The translations under genes and the position numbers were made by a program. A DNA stretch of 64,000 nucleotides from contig CM074861.1 of assembly GCA_037501455.1 (NCBI GenBank), forward strand, positions 92,171,001 to 92,235,000, in the 5' to 3' direction. Below are positions 47,946-59,563 of the stretch, in pieces. Position 1 is the stretch's first letter; each line of letters begins with the position of its first letter. The DNA comes from Lantana camara (taxonomy: Eukaryota; Streptophyta; Magnoliopsida; Lamiales; Verbenaceae). The notes beneath the pieces were generated by a model that was not told the origin of the DNA, made no database searches, and saw only the letters and a list, made by a program, of their open reading frames with translations.

Positions 47946-48779
47946 TGATGGGGTCAAGATCCGCTCGTTCCGCGTTTGGACACGTGGCCCTTCTTAAAGA
48001 ATAGCATTTGCTCAGTTGATTATAGTTGTCCTGAACGAGCGATGAACCCATTAAAGCGCCAGCATCCTCCAAGAACACGTGTTGTCCCTGCCACCCTCGC
48101 ACGTGACCATTGTCACCGCTCTCCTACGAGCGCCTTCTTCACGCGACATGACTGGTATTCCAATCCATCAGAAGGAGCCTTCTTCGAGCGCTACGTTCCC
48201 TCAGAAAGGCTCCCCCTGCAACCCGCTACACGAGCCTGGGCCCTCGTCCCCCCCGGCGGATTTCTTGGCCTCCAAGGCTTTTGGTTGTCACGAGCGTGCT
48301 CCCAAGCCCTCGTCACCAACCCTCCAAACGGCTCTCTGACACACCGTACCTGCCCGCGCACCTGCCACTGTTGCCAACACTAACTCCCGGCAGCTTTTGC
48401 AGAAGATTCCTCCTAGGTTTCTCTCTCACAGCGCCACGTGTTAGGGCAACATTCGGCCAGGACCACATGTGGCAAATGACCAAAGGGTCCCTGACCCTCA
48501 ACTATAAATAAACAAAGTCATCTCTTTCACGGTAAGCGATCTCCATTGCTACAGCTTCTACTAAGCTTACTTCTTCTCTTTCAGATCTGTATCTGACTTG
48601 AGCGTCGGAGAGCCAAACTGGGTACCACCCCCAGTTTCCCCTAGCTTGGCCTTCTAACTTTTCTGTGTGTTTGTCCTAGCAGGTAGAACCCCCTTTTTTC
48701 CGGCAACTCCTGGTGATCTCCCCCTTCAAACAAATTCTAAAGTGATCGGATTCTGAACAACCCCTTTTGGAACCCATCA
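47946..48779 (+). repeat. Element H 5' LTR
   Basis: 834 bp, TGATGGGG...CCCATCA. It has CACGTG or close variants near 47980, 48076, 48099 and 48434. Long overlapping frames inside it also occur in the 3' LTR but match no family. Confidence 0.93.
48503..48510 (+). promoter_or_regulatory. Element H LTR TATA box
   Basis: TATAAATA, about 277 bp before the LTR end; the copy in the 3' LTR is at 60121-60128. It is the only strong TATA in the LTR and would place the transcript start near 48535. Confidence 0.7.
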
Positions 48780-48869
48780 TTTTTTGCGCCGTCTGTGGGA
48801 AACCATCTCTTCGCCTCTTCCATCTTTTCTGCTAGTTGAAAAGGAAACACCCCCGAAATCTTCACAACT

Positions 48870-50825
48870 ATGGTTGCTACCAGGTCCAGCGCTGCGGGAG
48901 GAGGAGATAACACTTCTCCGGACGTCAACCCCATCGTACCCACCATCCCTGTAGGTGGAGGCCCGCCCCCTACCGTCGCTGAAGGTGGAGTGCCCCTCAC
49001 CGGGGCGGCCGTGCAGGCCGAATCTTCCGTTCTCCCACCGGCCCCACCAGCACTACCAGCTTCCGGCGCCGCAGGAGGATTTTCTCACTTTGCTCTTTCA
49101 CACCCTCCCCAAACTCAAGGGGTACATGCCCTTGCAAATCCAGGAGGTCAGGGATATATGATGCCGCCGCCGGGGTACACGCTTGCTCCCGCTGTTATGA
49201 TGCCGCCGGTTCAACCGTACCTCGCCGGCCAAATACAGCTCCCCGTGGTGATTCCTAGGGAGGTTGAAGGAGTAGAGTTACCTCCCCTAACTACGCAGCA
49301 ATTGAGGGCTTTGTATACCCAATGTGAGGTTCAGGCGGCTCAGGGGGCGTGGGAAAATTTTCATTCTATGTACTTCCCCTCTGGGCAGGCCACTCAAATC
49401 GCAGCACCTTTGGGCGGATTGCAAGCTTTCCCTGTTAGGGAAACCCAGGCCGTCCCCAGGGTGCCACCACTACCACCAGTTAATGAGGCGCCCCGCCAGG
49501 GCGAAAACGAGCGGCCCTCTGTAGACGGAAACAGGGAGCCCACTGAGAGGGTTAACGAGAATGAGAGGGACTCCCACGTTTCCAGGAGGGTTTCCCGCGC
49601 GGGCAGACAAGGAGACCGGGACGGTGAGGTGAACCCTAACATCCTCGCGGCTGTGCAAGACCAGCTGCAGGGTTTGAAAGACATGGTTGGACAGCTCTCT
49701 CGTGCACGGTCTCAGATCTCCCACAGTAGGGATGAACGAGCCGATGACAGAGATGCTCATCACAAAGACCGACAGCCGCAGGTCCCTCGCCGGAGAGAGC
49801 CAGAAGAGAACTTCGGCACTTATGATTATCACCCATTGGCAAGGGGCTCTCCCCTCGTGGAAGAAGTTTTAATGGCCCAAGCCGGGATGGCCAAAATTCC
49901 CACTTCCATTAACCGATACGACGGGATGACCGATCCAGCCGAGCATTTGGATCATTTTTTACATCTGATGCACCTTTACGAGCATTCCAGCAACTATTGG
50001 GCCAAGGTTTTTGTCACTTCCTTGGTGGGAATGGCGCAAGAATGGTACAAGCGATTGCCACCGCGCTCGATTCACTCATACAAAGAGTTGGCCGATGCCT
50101 TCCTCAACCACTTCAATTCCCTGAAAGCTCCAGTCACTGCACCCACTGCCCTCTATAACGTGGTGCAGGGCAAGAGTGAGTCTCTTCGCTCGTTCTTCGC
50201 CCGCTTCAACAAGGAGATACTGCAAGTGGAGAGGCCGTCCATGGATTTCTTGATCCCAGTGCTATTTCAGGCTGTGGATCACAAACAGTATGTGAGCAAG
50301 AAATTTGCTGATGCCATCGTGGAGAGAAGGTCAGGGACACTTATGGCCTTAAGAGAGGTTGCCGAGCTGTTTTTTGCGCTCGAGGATATGTATGGGACGA
50401 ATGGTCCCCGGCATCATAGCCCCATAAGAAATGAGCGCCACCCTGAAAGAGGACGCGAGATCGCAGTTAAGAAGGAGCGCCCTCAGGAGCGCAAGAGGTC
50501 GTCGTTGCCCCCTCGACGTTTCGAGCGTATCCCACTTACTCGACCGAACTCCGAGGTCTATAACCTCTCCGACAAAAAGCTCTTCAGGAGACCCATCAAG
50601 ATGAGAGAGACCGAGTCTCTGAAACGTTCCAGCAAGTACTGTGCCTTCCACAAGCAGAAAGGGCACGACACGGATGAATGTCGCCAGCTGGAGGCTGAGA
50701 TCCAAAGGCTTGTTGCGGTGGGGCATTTAAAGGAATTTGTGAAGGTGCTGGAGTGCTTTGATGAGCACTGTCGGGGTCGTTTCAGGGAGGAGAGAAGGAG
50801 CCCATCCCGATCAAGAAGTCCATGA
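48870..50825 (+). CDS. Element H Gag, 651 codons, intact
   Basis: Structural protein that packages element RNA. The N-terminal 150 residues are Gly/Pro/Ala-rich. Charged Arg/Asp-rich sequence runs to about 340. The capsid-type retrotransposon Gag region follows at about 345-500 (YDGMTDPAEHLDHFL, AFLNHFNSLKAP, LRSFFARFNKEI). A knuckle-like CAFHKQKGHDTDEC (CX2HX4HX4C) sits near 591-604, and the protein ends in RSPSRSRSP. The TGA at 50823 is in the same frame as protease, so it could be either the natural Gag stop or a mutated Arg codon. Confidence 0.9.
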   Translation: MVATRSSAAGGGDNTSPDVNPIVPTIPVGGGPPPTVAEGGVPLTGAAVQAESSVLPPAPPALPASGAAGGFSHFALSHPPQTQGVHALANPGGQGYMMPPPGYTLAPAVMMPPVQPYLAGQIQLPVVIPREVEGVELPPLTTQQLRALYTQCEVQAAQGAWENFHSMYFPSGQATQIAAPLGGLQAFPVRETQAVPRVPPLPPVNEAPRQGENERPSVDGNREPTERVNENERDSHVSRRVSRAGRQGDRDGEVNPNILAAVQDQLQGLKDMVGQLSRARSQISHSRDERADDRDAHHKDRQPQVPRRREPEENFGTYDYHPLARGSPLVEEVLMAQAGMAKIPTSINRYDGMTDPAEHLDHFLHLMHLYEHSSNYWAKVFVTSLVGMAQEWYKRLPPRSIHSYKELADAFLNHFNSLKAPVTAPTALYNVVQGKSESLRSFFARFNKEILQVERPSMDFLIPVLFQAVDHKQYVSKKFADAIVERRSGTLMALREVAELFFALEDMYGTNGPRHHSPIRNERHPERGREIAVKKERPQERKRSSLPPRRFERIPLTRPNSEVYNLSDKKLFRRPIKMRETESLKRSSKYCAFHKQKGHDTDECRQLEAEIQRLVAVGHLKEFVKVLECFDEHCRGRFREERRSPSRSRSP

Positions 50826-51521
50826 GGAAAGGGTCCCCCTGAGACCAGTAGCCGTCGGAGCAACAAAGGAAAGGCCCCTGATCTGGAGAATACGCCTTTT
50901 GCGGTTATCAACATGATAGCGGGAGGCCCTTCAGGGGGAGATTCGAATGCCGCTCGGCGGAGATATGTCCGGAGTTACGACCAGCGCTCATCCGTGCCCA
51001 AGTCTGTTTATGCTATACAAAAAGCCAAGGATCAGCACTCCCGAGAGAACGATGTGATAGGCTTTGATGATAGGGATTTAGGGCACATTGTAACACCCCA
51101 TGGGGAAAGTGAAACTTCTGACTGCCCCATGGTGGTTAGTGTAGATGTCCACAATCATATTGTAAGAAGAGTATTAGTGGATAGTGGAAGCTCCGTTAAT
51201 GTTTTTCCTTACGCCACATTTTTAAAGATGAATGCTAACCTCCCACTAGAACCTCTTAAAACAGCCCTCATTGGCTTTGGAGGATCAGAGGTTATCCCAC
51301 GAGGGCAAGTGCGCTTAGCCACCACATTTGGCCGAGCCCCTCAACGTAAGACGCTCACAATTACTTACGTTGTGGTAGAGATTGATATTCCATACAATAT
51401 CATAATTGGGCGCCCCGCCCTCGTCGATTTCAAAGCAATCATCTCCATTTGCCACCAGAAGATCAAATTTCCCACATCCGAGGGTGTTGGGGAGGTATTG
51501 TGTAACGTGCGTGAGGCGTAG
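50826..51521 (+). CDS. Element H protease
   Basis: Aspartic protease of the retropepsin fold: VLVDSGSSVNVFPYATF puts the catalytic D-S-G at about 51180, and NIIIGRPALVDFKAI near 51400 is the second conserved block. It is in frame with Gag. A TAG at 51519 ends the frame where the polyprotein should continue into RT. Confidence 0.85.
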   Translation, partial: GKGPPETSSRRSNKGKAPDLENTPFAVINMIAGGPSGGDSNAARRRYVRSYDQRSSVPKSVYAIQKAKDQHSRENDVIGFDDRDLGHIVTPHGESETSDCPMVVSVDVHNHIVRRVLVDSGSSVNVFPYATFLKMNANLPLEPLKTALIGFGGSEVIPRGQVRLATTFGRAPQRKTLTITYVVVEIDIPYNIIIGRPALVDFKAIISICHQKIKFPTSEGVGEVLCNVREA

Positions 51522-51530
51522 GAATGCTAC

Positions 51531-53339
51531 ATGTTATCTCTCCGAAAGCCTAAGGCGGAGAAAACTTTCCAAATTGGGTCCACTAAGAAATCCGTTGATT
51601 TCGCCAACCTAGATAAGGATGGTCCTTTGCGGAAAAGGGCAAAGTTGAACAAAAAGAAAAATAAGAAGAAGAAGAATACCAACACACAAGACCCCCCCGA
51701 AAATGCTCCGCCAGGGTCCGTCGAGGAGTCTTCCTCAGAAGCAGACGAGCAGGAGGGGGAGGATCCTACTCGCGAGGGGCGTTTGGTAGGGAAAAAGAGG
51801 GCGCTCGAACTTCCTCGCCCTGAGGTAAGGATCGAGCCCTCAGAAAAATTCCTTACTATTGAGCTAGAGCCTGGAAACAAGGATAAGACTACTCAGATAG
51901 GGTCAAACCTCTCAGGACCCTCGCAGATCATGATGATTGACTTCCTCAGAGAGAACCTTGACGTATTTGCGTGGAAAGCGTCTGACCTTACCGGAATCGA
52001 CCCAAGCATCATCGTCCACAGGCTTAATGTAGACCCCTCCTTCAAGCCCATCAAACAGAAAAAACGAGATGTTCACGGCTTTCGAAAGAGGGTTGTCGAA
52101 GAAGAAGTTAATAAACTCCTGGAAGCTCAGTACATCGAGCCTATCTTATACCCAGAGTAGTTGTGTAATGTGGTTTTGGTGCCTAAAAATGCAAACAAGT
52201 GGCGAATGTGCAATGATTTTACTGATCTTAATAAGGCTTGCCCTAAGGATCATTACCCGTTGCCTCGGATAGACCAGCTGGTGGATTCAACTGCTGGATG
52301 CGAACTAATGAGCATGATGGACGCCTTTCAAGGGTACTATCAAATCTTTATGGCTCCTGAAGACTGCCCCAAAACTTCATTTGTCTTTCATTTAGGGGTG
52401 TATTGCTTCCTGGTCATGCCTTTTGGGTTGAAGAACGCGGGAGCTACATATCAGCGGCTCGTTAACAAAATGTTTGAGAGTGAACTGGGAGGGTCCATGG
52501 AAGTTTACGTGGACGATATGATTGTCAAAAGCGAGTATCAAGACTCGCATTTAGAGGATCTCCGGCGTGCCTTTTCAATTTTGCGTCACTATGGGATGAA
52601 ATTGAACCCTTCAAAGTGCACCTTCGGAGTGCAAGGAGGAAAGTTCTTAGGGTACATGGTCAGTCAGAGGGGAATTGAGGCCAATCCTGAGAAAATCAGA
52701 GCTATATTGGAAATCCCCTCCCCTCGAAATCTCCGGGAAGTGCAAGTACTGGTAGGAAAGATCATCTCCTTGAACAGATTCATTTCGCGCTCGGCCGACC
52801 GAAATCTCCCTTTTTTCAAGATTTTGAGGAATGCCCGGAACTTCGCTTGGACGGAGGAATGTGAAAAGGCTTTGCAAGATATGAAGGCTTATCTATCGAG
52901 CGCTCCTTTACTGACTAAACCCATAGGTGGCGAGAAGCTATTCCTATATCTTTCTGTCTCGGCCGATGCCACGAGCGCTGTATTGGTAGCTATGCGAGAA
53001 CGGAAGCATTTGCCCGTTTATTATTTAAGCAAGACATTGCAAGGAGCAGAGAAAAAATATTTGGAAATCGAGAAGTTTGCGTTTGCCCTCATTAATGCAT
53101 CAAGGCGCCTGAGGCCTTACTTTCAGGCACATTCAATAACGGTACTTACTGATCAACCTTTGAAGCAGGTTTTGTCCAAACCAGACGTATCAGGAAGGCT
53201 GATAAAATGGGCCATTGAATTAAGTCAGTTTGATCTATGTTTCGAGCCTAGAGCTGCCATGCACGCCCAGGTTGTAGCTGATTTATTGGTGGAACGCTTT
53301 GGGTTAGAATCTGCCGTTCCTGAGAACGAAGGATTATAG
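51531..53339 (+). pseudogene. Element H reverse transcriptase and first RNase H
   Basis: A Lys-rich acidic linker (51600-51850), then RT: FAWKASDLTGIDPSI, VHRLNVDPSFKPIKQ, MCNDFTDLNKACPKDHYPLP, MPFGLKNAGATYQRLVN and the active site YVDD (52506-52517). RNase H has KYLEIEKFAFALI and TVLTDQPLKQVLSKP. A TAG at 52158 falls before the NVVLVPK block, where Trp is usual, and splits the RT. Another TAG closes the segment at 53337. Domain order and sequence fit Tat. Confidence 0.92.
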
Positions 53340-53690
53340 GTCCTGCACAAGGACGGTTCCTCAACCTCCCAAGGGGGAGGAGCAGGGGTAGCCCTCCGGG
53401 ACCCCAGTGGGATTGAGTTAGATTTCGCAACTAGGTTGGATTTCCAAGTCACGAATAACGAAGCAGAGTATGAAGCCCTTGTGCAGGGGTTAGAAATTGC
53501 TTCTCAGAATAGAGCCTCCAGAATTACGGCGTATGTAGATTCACAGTTAATTGCGAGCCAGATTGAAGGAACTTATGAGGCTAGAGAAACCACCATGGTG
53601 CAGTACTTGAGCAAGGCTCGAGAAATCATTGGAAAGTTCAAAGAATTTCATCTGCTTCAAGTCCCGCGGGCCGAGAACGAGCGCTGATGC
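53340..53690 (+). pseudogene. Element H second (archaeal-type) RNase H
   Basis: VLHKDGSSTSQGGGAGVAL, TNNEAEYEALVQGLEIA and ITAYVDSQLIASQI give the D-E-D pattern of a plant/archaeal-type RNase H. The domain starts right at the TAG (53337, Trp expected) and its end is hit by a one-base loss near 53685 that shifts the frame for integrase. Confidence 0.88.
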
Positions 53691-55053
53691 TCTCTCAAAA
53701 TTTGCTTCGGCGTTGGAAGGTACTTCTGAGCGCTCTGTAACGTTCCTTAGGATGGAGGAACCTTTGATCAAGGAGAGAGTTGCCAAAGAGGCGGTCGTTA
53801 TGATTGATCCACTTGAACCATGTTGGCTGGATGACATCGTCAGGTTCCTTAGAGATGGTATTTACCCCGCTGATAAGGTGGAGGTACTGAAAATGAGGAA
53901 CAAGGCCCCTCGATTCTCTTTAGACTTTGAGGGAAGACTGTTCAAGAAGTCGTTTCAAGGGCCTCCTTTGAGGTGTTTAAGGCCCTCGCAAGCGAAAGAA
54001 ACGCTCGAACTCATTCACAATGGGAGCTGTGGAAATCACTCAGGAGGGCGTATTCTGGCTAAGAAGATTTTAAGGAGTGGGTTTTATTGGCCCACAGTTC
54101 TGCATGACTCCCTCGAATTCTCCAGAAAGTGTCCAAAGTGTCAATTCCATTCCAATCTCCCTCAACTGCCGGCCGCTCAAATGATCCCAGTAGATGTTTC
54201 CTGGCCCTTCGACCAGTGGGGAATAGACATTGTGGGCCCTTTGCCCATCGCTGTTGGACAGAAGAAGTTTGTCATTTTGGCCGTCGATTATTTTACCAAA
54301 TGGGCCTAGGCCGAGGCAGTGGCGAAGATCACCTTTCGGGTTGTGAGGGATTTCATTTGGAAAAGCATCATATGTAGGTACGGCATTCCGAGGGTGCTTA
54401 TCTCTGATAATGGATCCCAGTTCATAGCCGCTGACACACGAGAATGGTGCTCGGAATTGGGGATTGAACAGCGTTTCACCTCCGTAGGCCATCCCCAAGC
54501 CAACGGACAAGCAGAAGTCACCAACAGAATCATTTTGCAGCACTTAAAAACAATGTTGGAAAGTAAAAAGGGTGAATGGGCAGAAGAGCTACAAGGAGCG
54601 CTTTGGGCTTATCGCACTACTCCCCGAGCCTCCACGGGCGAGTCACCTTTCGCGCTCGTGTATGGGTCAGAAGCAATGATACCGGCGGAAATTGCAAATG
54701 AATCCGCTCGTGTAGCTTATTTCGAGCCTCAATTTAACGAAAGTAACAGGCGCCTGGAGTTGGACCTGTTGGATGAGAAAAGAAACCAAGCTTGGGCTAA
54801 GATACACAAGTATAAGGCAACTGTGGCTCAACAGTACAACAAGCGTGTGAAGGAAAGAACCTTCCATGTGGGAGACTTGGTTCTAAAGAAAGTTGAAATA
54901 TCCAGGCATGTGGGGAAGTTAGACCCCAACTGGGAAGGACCGTTCAAAGTAGTACAAATCAGAGCTAACAACACGTACACCCTGGAGACACTTCAAGGAG
55001 AGCGTTTGCCTCGCCCTTGGAACGCATGCAACCTCCGGCGGTTTTACGTTTAA
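53691..55053 (+). pseudogene. Element H integrase
   Basis: The HHCC zinc region is at about 54010-54145 (IHNGSCGNHSGG to CPKCQFHSN). The catalytic core has Asp in WGIDIVGPLP (54220), Asp in VLISDNGSQF (54400) and Glu in NGQAEVTNRI (54510). One TAG at 54307-54309 cuts the core; the second half (54319-55053) is open to a natural-looking C-terminus PRPWNACNLRRFYV. No chromodomain, as expected for Tat. Confidence 0.92.
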
Positions 55054-55439
55054 AAGCTTTCTAGAAACTATGATGTAACAATCCCGCTAACAAGTTCTAT
55101 GTACTTCGAATCACAAGTAAGTTACGGCGAATTCTTTCCAAATATCTTTATGCTTACACTTTCTAAATTGCATGAATACATAAGACCCACGCCCCCCGTC
55201 TTTACGAGCGTGGTTGGTCACTATTACTTCACATGGGTTACGCTTGCCTGCACTCTAACCCGTGCGGGGGGACGCCCTCGTAAGGGTAGACCGGTAACAC
55301 TTAAAACCAACTTAATAAAATGGAAGAGAAATACAATGAAAATCCCTAGTAGACCTTGATCATCTGTCACGACGTCTTGCGCTCGAATCCAAAAATGGAG
55401 GCCAATACGAGCAAGATAATCCGACAACAACGTCGTTAG

Positions 55440-55790
55440 AGGAAAATTCCGCCAAGTCTTGAATGGGGGGGGGGGCAATCACTCAGTAAGACCCTCGCAA
55501 ATACTCAAGACTTAGCAAAAATTCCAAGATTAAGAAGGAATTTCACAAGTCTTGAACGAGGGCAACCGCTCAGTAAGACCCTCAATACTCAAGACTTAGC
55601 AAAATTTCCAAGATTAAGAAGAAATTTCACAAGATCTTGAACAAGGGCATTTTCTCAGTAAGACCCTTGCAAATGCCCAAGACTAAGCTAAATTTCCCCA
55701 GATTAAGAATGAATTTTGCAAATTGTGAACGAGGGCAGTCTCTTGGTAAGACCCTCACGATCACTCAAGACTTAGTGAAAATTTTCAAAG
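55440..55790 (+). repeat. About 85-bp tandem repeat after element H pol
   Basis: Three to four imperfect units share CTCAGTAAGACCCTC, ACTCAAGACTTAGCAAA and CCAAGATTAAGAA. The array separates the end of pol from the antisense gene. Confidence 0.85.
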
Positions 55791-56071
55791 TTTTGCAAGA
55801 TTTGACAAAATCTCCTAAGCATCAAAAGCCTGTATGAAACATGCAAATTACACACAATCTTATAACTACAAGATTTGTTCGCATTAAAGGCAAAGTGAAA
55901 GTTCTCAATCAAGGAAAAGGTAGAGACAGTATCATGGAAATGAGAAATTCTATTCATTAAGGCCTTCGCCTAAGTTACAAAGTATAGGCTTGAAGGCCCA
56001 GGAGCATCATTACAAAAGGAGTAAGCGTTAAAACAAGTAAAAAAAGAAAAAAGGGCTGCAGAGATGGAATT

Positions 56072-58932
56072 TCAAGCCGCAGGAGCGATGTCTTCATCAA
56101 GAACCACAAGGATGTTCTGAGCCACTGGACCATAAACTGGGCCTTCTGGCTCTTGAGGTTGGGCAACGGGTGGCTCGGGCACTTGGGGATCGTTGGGCTC
56201 ATTGGCAGCGGGAACAAGCGCGTTAGCATCCTCAGCAACCCGAGCATGGGCATCCTCCCCGACAGGCCCTTGAGGCTCATCTTCAGGCGGGTCATTTTGT
56301 GCGGCTTGAGGAGCATTTTCTATGGGATGGGCATCCATGTATTCATCCTGGAGGAGTTTGACCAAGAACTCATACTCGGGCTCAGAAATTGAGTCTGAGG
56401 GATCATTCGAGTCATCGCCATCCTCCTCGCACTGCTCATTGAACATGAGCCCCATCCCTTCCGCTCTCGAATGGCTGGGTCTGTCAGCCCTTTGTGGATT
56501 CCCTGATCGATGGCCAAGTTGAAGGCCTTTTGAGCCTCATCCAGGCAGTGCAGAGAGGCTGTGAAGTTGAAGGCCTTAGAGTGACAAAACTTAATGAGGG
56601 CCTCCTTGTTTGCTCGCGCAAGGCTCCGAGGCCATTCGTTCACAGTGTCATTAAGCTTCCTTTCAGCCTCCAAAGCTCTCGTTCTCCAGCTGTCGCGCTC
56701 AGCCTCTGCCTTCTTAAAGCCCTCACCCACGCGGGCCAACTCTCCGCTCAAGCCATTTCGAGCGCTCTCCACCGCCACAAAATCCTCCTTCAACTTCTTC
56801 AGCTCCCCCTCCGTCTTTTTGTATAAGCCTTTGAGAGACTCATACTTGGCAATTGCAGTGTCCAGCTCCGCTTGAATTTGAGCCGGATCGTTAGAGCATG
56901 CCATCTTCTTGTATTTCGCTTTGCGATCAGCATAGACGGAAGCCCGCTTTTGAATATTCTTGAGCCGAGGAAGTACTTGCTGTATGAATTCAAGAGGAAG
57001 GAAAAAAAATTTTCAGCAAAAAAGTATTGGAGAAACGCGATACTGCAAAAGTATAGAGACTTACGGAGATCAGGGCGTGCGCTGCATCCAAGGCTACCAT
57101 CTCCACAGGCTCGTTGTACAAGTGTTTGTGGTCCGCCGAGAATTGGGCCCTGCCATAGAGGTCCTCGCTGACGGATTGGGCTAGCGTACCGGGCCGTAAC
57201 AGAACTGGCCCGCCATCGGAGGCACCGGAGATATTCCTATCCCCTCGCCGGTTGAACGCCCATAAGTGTTCCTCTTCTGAGGAGGTGGTCTCTCCATCAC
57301 CCTTAGGGCCTTCAACCACTTGTTTGCCCTTGCCCTTGATTGCTACAGTGTCGGGCATCATCTTCCTCTTACGAGAGGGTATACTGGCGCTTGGTTGTGC
57401 CTCGCTTATGGCCAAAGGAGGCATGGTTTGGTCAACAGCGGGAAGCTCAGACACCCTTGAATCTGCTGGAGGGGGAGGTGGTCGAACCATTATTCCGCCA
57501 GCAGAGTTGGCCGCACGGTTTTCCTCCCTACCACGAGGGGGTTGTACGTTCGAAGAGGAACTTGCGCCTCGAGCGTCCCTCCTGCTACCCCTGTTTCGGG
57601 GGCGTTGTTGCTCCCCTTGTGGGGCCTGGTTCCTGTTGGCATGAGCAAAACGAGCGGCATTTCTAATTCCTCCTGCCATCTCTAAGATATATGCTCCTAC
57701 AAGAAAATCAAGCACCAGAATCAAAACTCCCTGAAATAAATTAACATTTATGCAAAATTGAGGAAAGATAAAGGCAGTTAGTGTCCCTATCTAAAGGTTA
57801 GTGCCCTAAGAATCTAACCATCTCTCTCCATGTCACGAGCTGGGGGGTTGTCAAGATAATAAGGGTCGTTGGACAGGTCACACAGGAACATAAGCTCTGC
57901 GTCGTCTATCCAATCTTTCGCTTCAATAAGGTGGCCCTCGTCCCTTAGAGCTTCAACCAGGCTCTTGACCCAGTCCTTGGGAAGAGCAGGTTCCAAACGG
58001 ATCTTTGAAACTGAGCCCCAGCTTGAGGGCACCCCAAAGCCTTCTTCTGGGGGAGCCTTGACAAAAACAAACTTTTCTTTCCAGTCAGGACCGTATGTGC
58101 TGGAGGGGGAATTGATTAATTTGGTATGAGCCTTCGCTTGGATATAATAAAAACCCGCCTCAGGAGAGGAGCGTGATGAGGAAACTACTTGGAAGAGTGT
58201 TGTAAAGTTTCGCGTGAAGGGCTCGTAACCAACGCTTCTCATTAGAATCACAAAGCTTGTTAATAGAGCTAGGCCATTGGGCACAATTTGGGAAGGACAG
58301 AGGTGCAGGTCATTCAGTAAACGTGCCATCGGGGCCGAAATAGGGAACCTCAAGCCTCCAGAGCTGACGGCATCTACATAAACGGCCATCTCACCAGGAG
58401 GAGGATGATTGGCGCGCTCGTGCTCAGCAGGGATTCTCCATATGTAACGCTCGTCCCAGAAGATAGGCGCCAGCATTGTTTTCACCTCTCCTAGAGTAAC
58501 CGTGCTAGGAGTTTCGTCTGGGGTGCGCTCGGTAGCCTGGTAGCCTGAGCTTCCACCCTCCTTGGATCCTTTGGGCTTTCTGGTTTTCTTGGGCTTCTGA
58601 GGATTCTTGCCCTTTCCTTTGTCACGGGCTCTTTCAGAAGGCCCTGCTGTTTCCTCGGCATCCGACACCGGCGCCGCCATCGCTACTGTCACGGTATGGC
58701 GATGGGGGTGAGTAGCACTTGCAGTGATAGGAAGAGTACCCCCCTGTCTCTCTGCCTCCATCACCAAGTTCATCTCTTCGAAAAGGGGTTCCACCCCTTC
58801 TGGGTCCCTTACATCTATAACGGTCATGGCCCCTTCCAACCCTCCATCCCTGGATGATTCCGATAGAGATGAATTTTGGGTGGCCATCTCCCCTACTTCC
58901 CGGGCTAACTCTTCAACGCATTGATTGGCCAT
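56072..58932 (-). CDS. Element H antisense gene (aORF), apparently three exons
   Basis: Read on the strand opposite to gag-pol. Exon 1 is 58932-57819 (start MANQCVEEL), exon 2 57696-57065, exon 3 56979 to a stop at 56072. Junctions GATG|GTTAGA, TTGTAG|GAGC, ATCTCC|GTAAGT and CATACAG|CAAG are canonical and phases agree. Exon 1 has a low-complexity Ser/Lys/Pro part, then a globular part (RFPISAPMARLLNDLHLCPS, QIVPNGLALLTSFVILMRSV) like the putative gypsy-type transposon domain (Pfam PF04195, from memory). Exon 2 is basic and Pro/Ser-rich with KRKMMPDTVAIKGKGKQ. Exon 3 is a long coiled coil (LDTAIAKYESLKGLYKKTEG) and an acidic Glu/Pro tail. A frameshift near 56455-56470 breaks the junction to the tail. 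Function unknown. Confidence 0.75.
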
Positions 58933-59563
58933 GGTAAGGGGGAAGTTAGGAAAAGTTTTAGAGAAACTGGAAGAGGGGGTTTTTCTAAAAAGGACAGGGA
59001 TTCTTGGAGAAATCAAGACGGGAAGTCACTCAATCCTAGTTTATGATCCTAAAATTGACAGAGCTAGAAAAGTTCACCGAATTTTACCTTAAAATTTCTG
59101 GGAAGAACTTGAAGGAAGGAGAGAGTGCTTTGAGACTGGTCTTCGGAGAAATTTTGTAGAAGGGTGCTTGAGAGTTGTGTTCGCGAAAGAAGTGGAATGG
59201 ATACGAGATCCCTCATTTATAGGGATGGGAGTTGGTACGTTTCTGGCAAGGAATTCAAAATGGGTAATCATTTCTCGCCTGGGAAACCGTTCACTTTATG
59301 GAAATGTCGCACACTTTTCAAGTCTCACGCGCCCCACGCGCATCAGCATTTAATTCTTGTATGCTCTAAAGGGTCAGAAGAAAGGACAGCATTTAATGCT
59401 TGGACACGACAAGCAATCAGATGAAAGGACCGCATTAATGGTGCAGTCGGAAAGAATATTAAACAACACGCCAAAAACCCTCCCGAGCGCCACGATCGGA
59501 GGATTGCGCTTGATGAATTCTACAGCCCTTATTACAAAGGACTGCAGAATTGAGGGGGCAAAA

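Noticed and set aside
47976..48383. 135-codon and overlapping frames in both H LTRs (also 59594-60001)
   Set aside because: They lie upstream of the LTR TATA box, match no family I know, and appear in both copies only because LTRs are duplicates.
48532..48682. Leader intron in the H LTR (GGTAAGC donor, CTAAC branch-like site, CCTAGCAG acceptor)
   Set aside because: The donor falls at or before the transcript start predicted from the TATA box at 48503, so it may never be transcribed. Noted only as a possibility.
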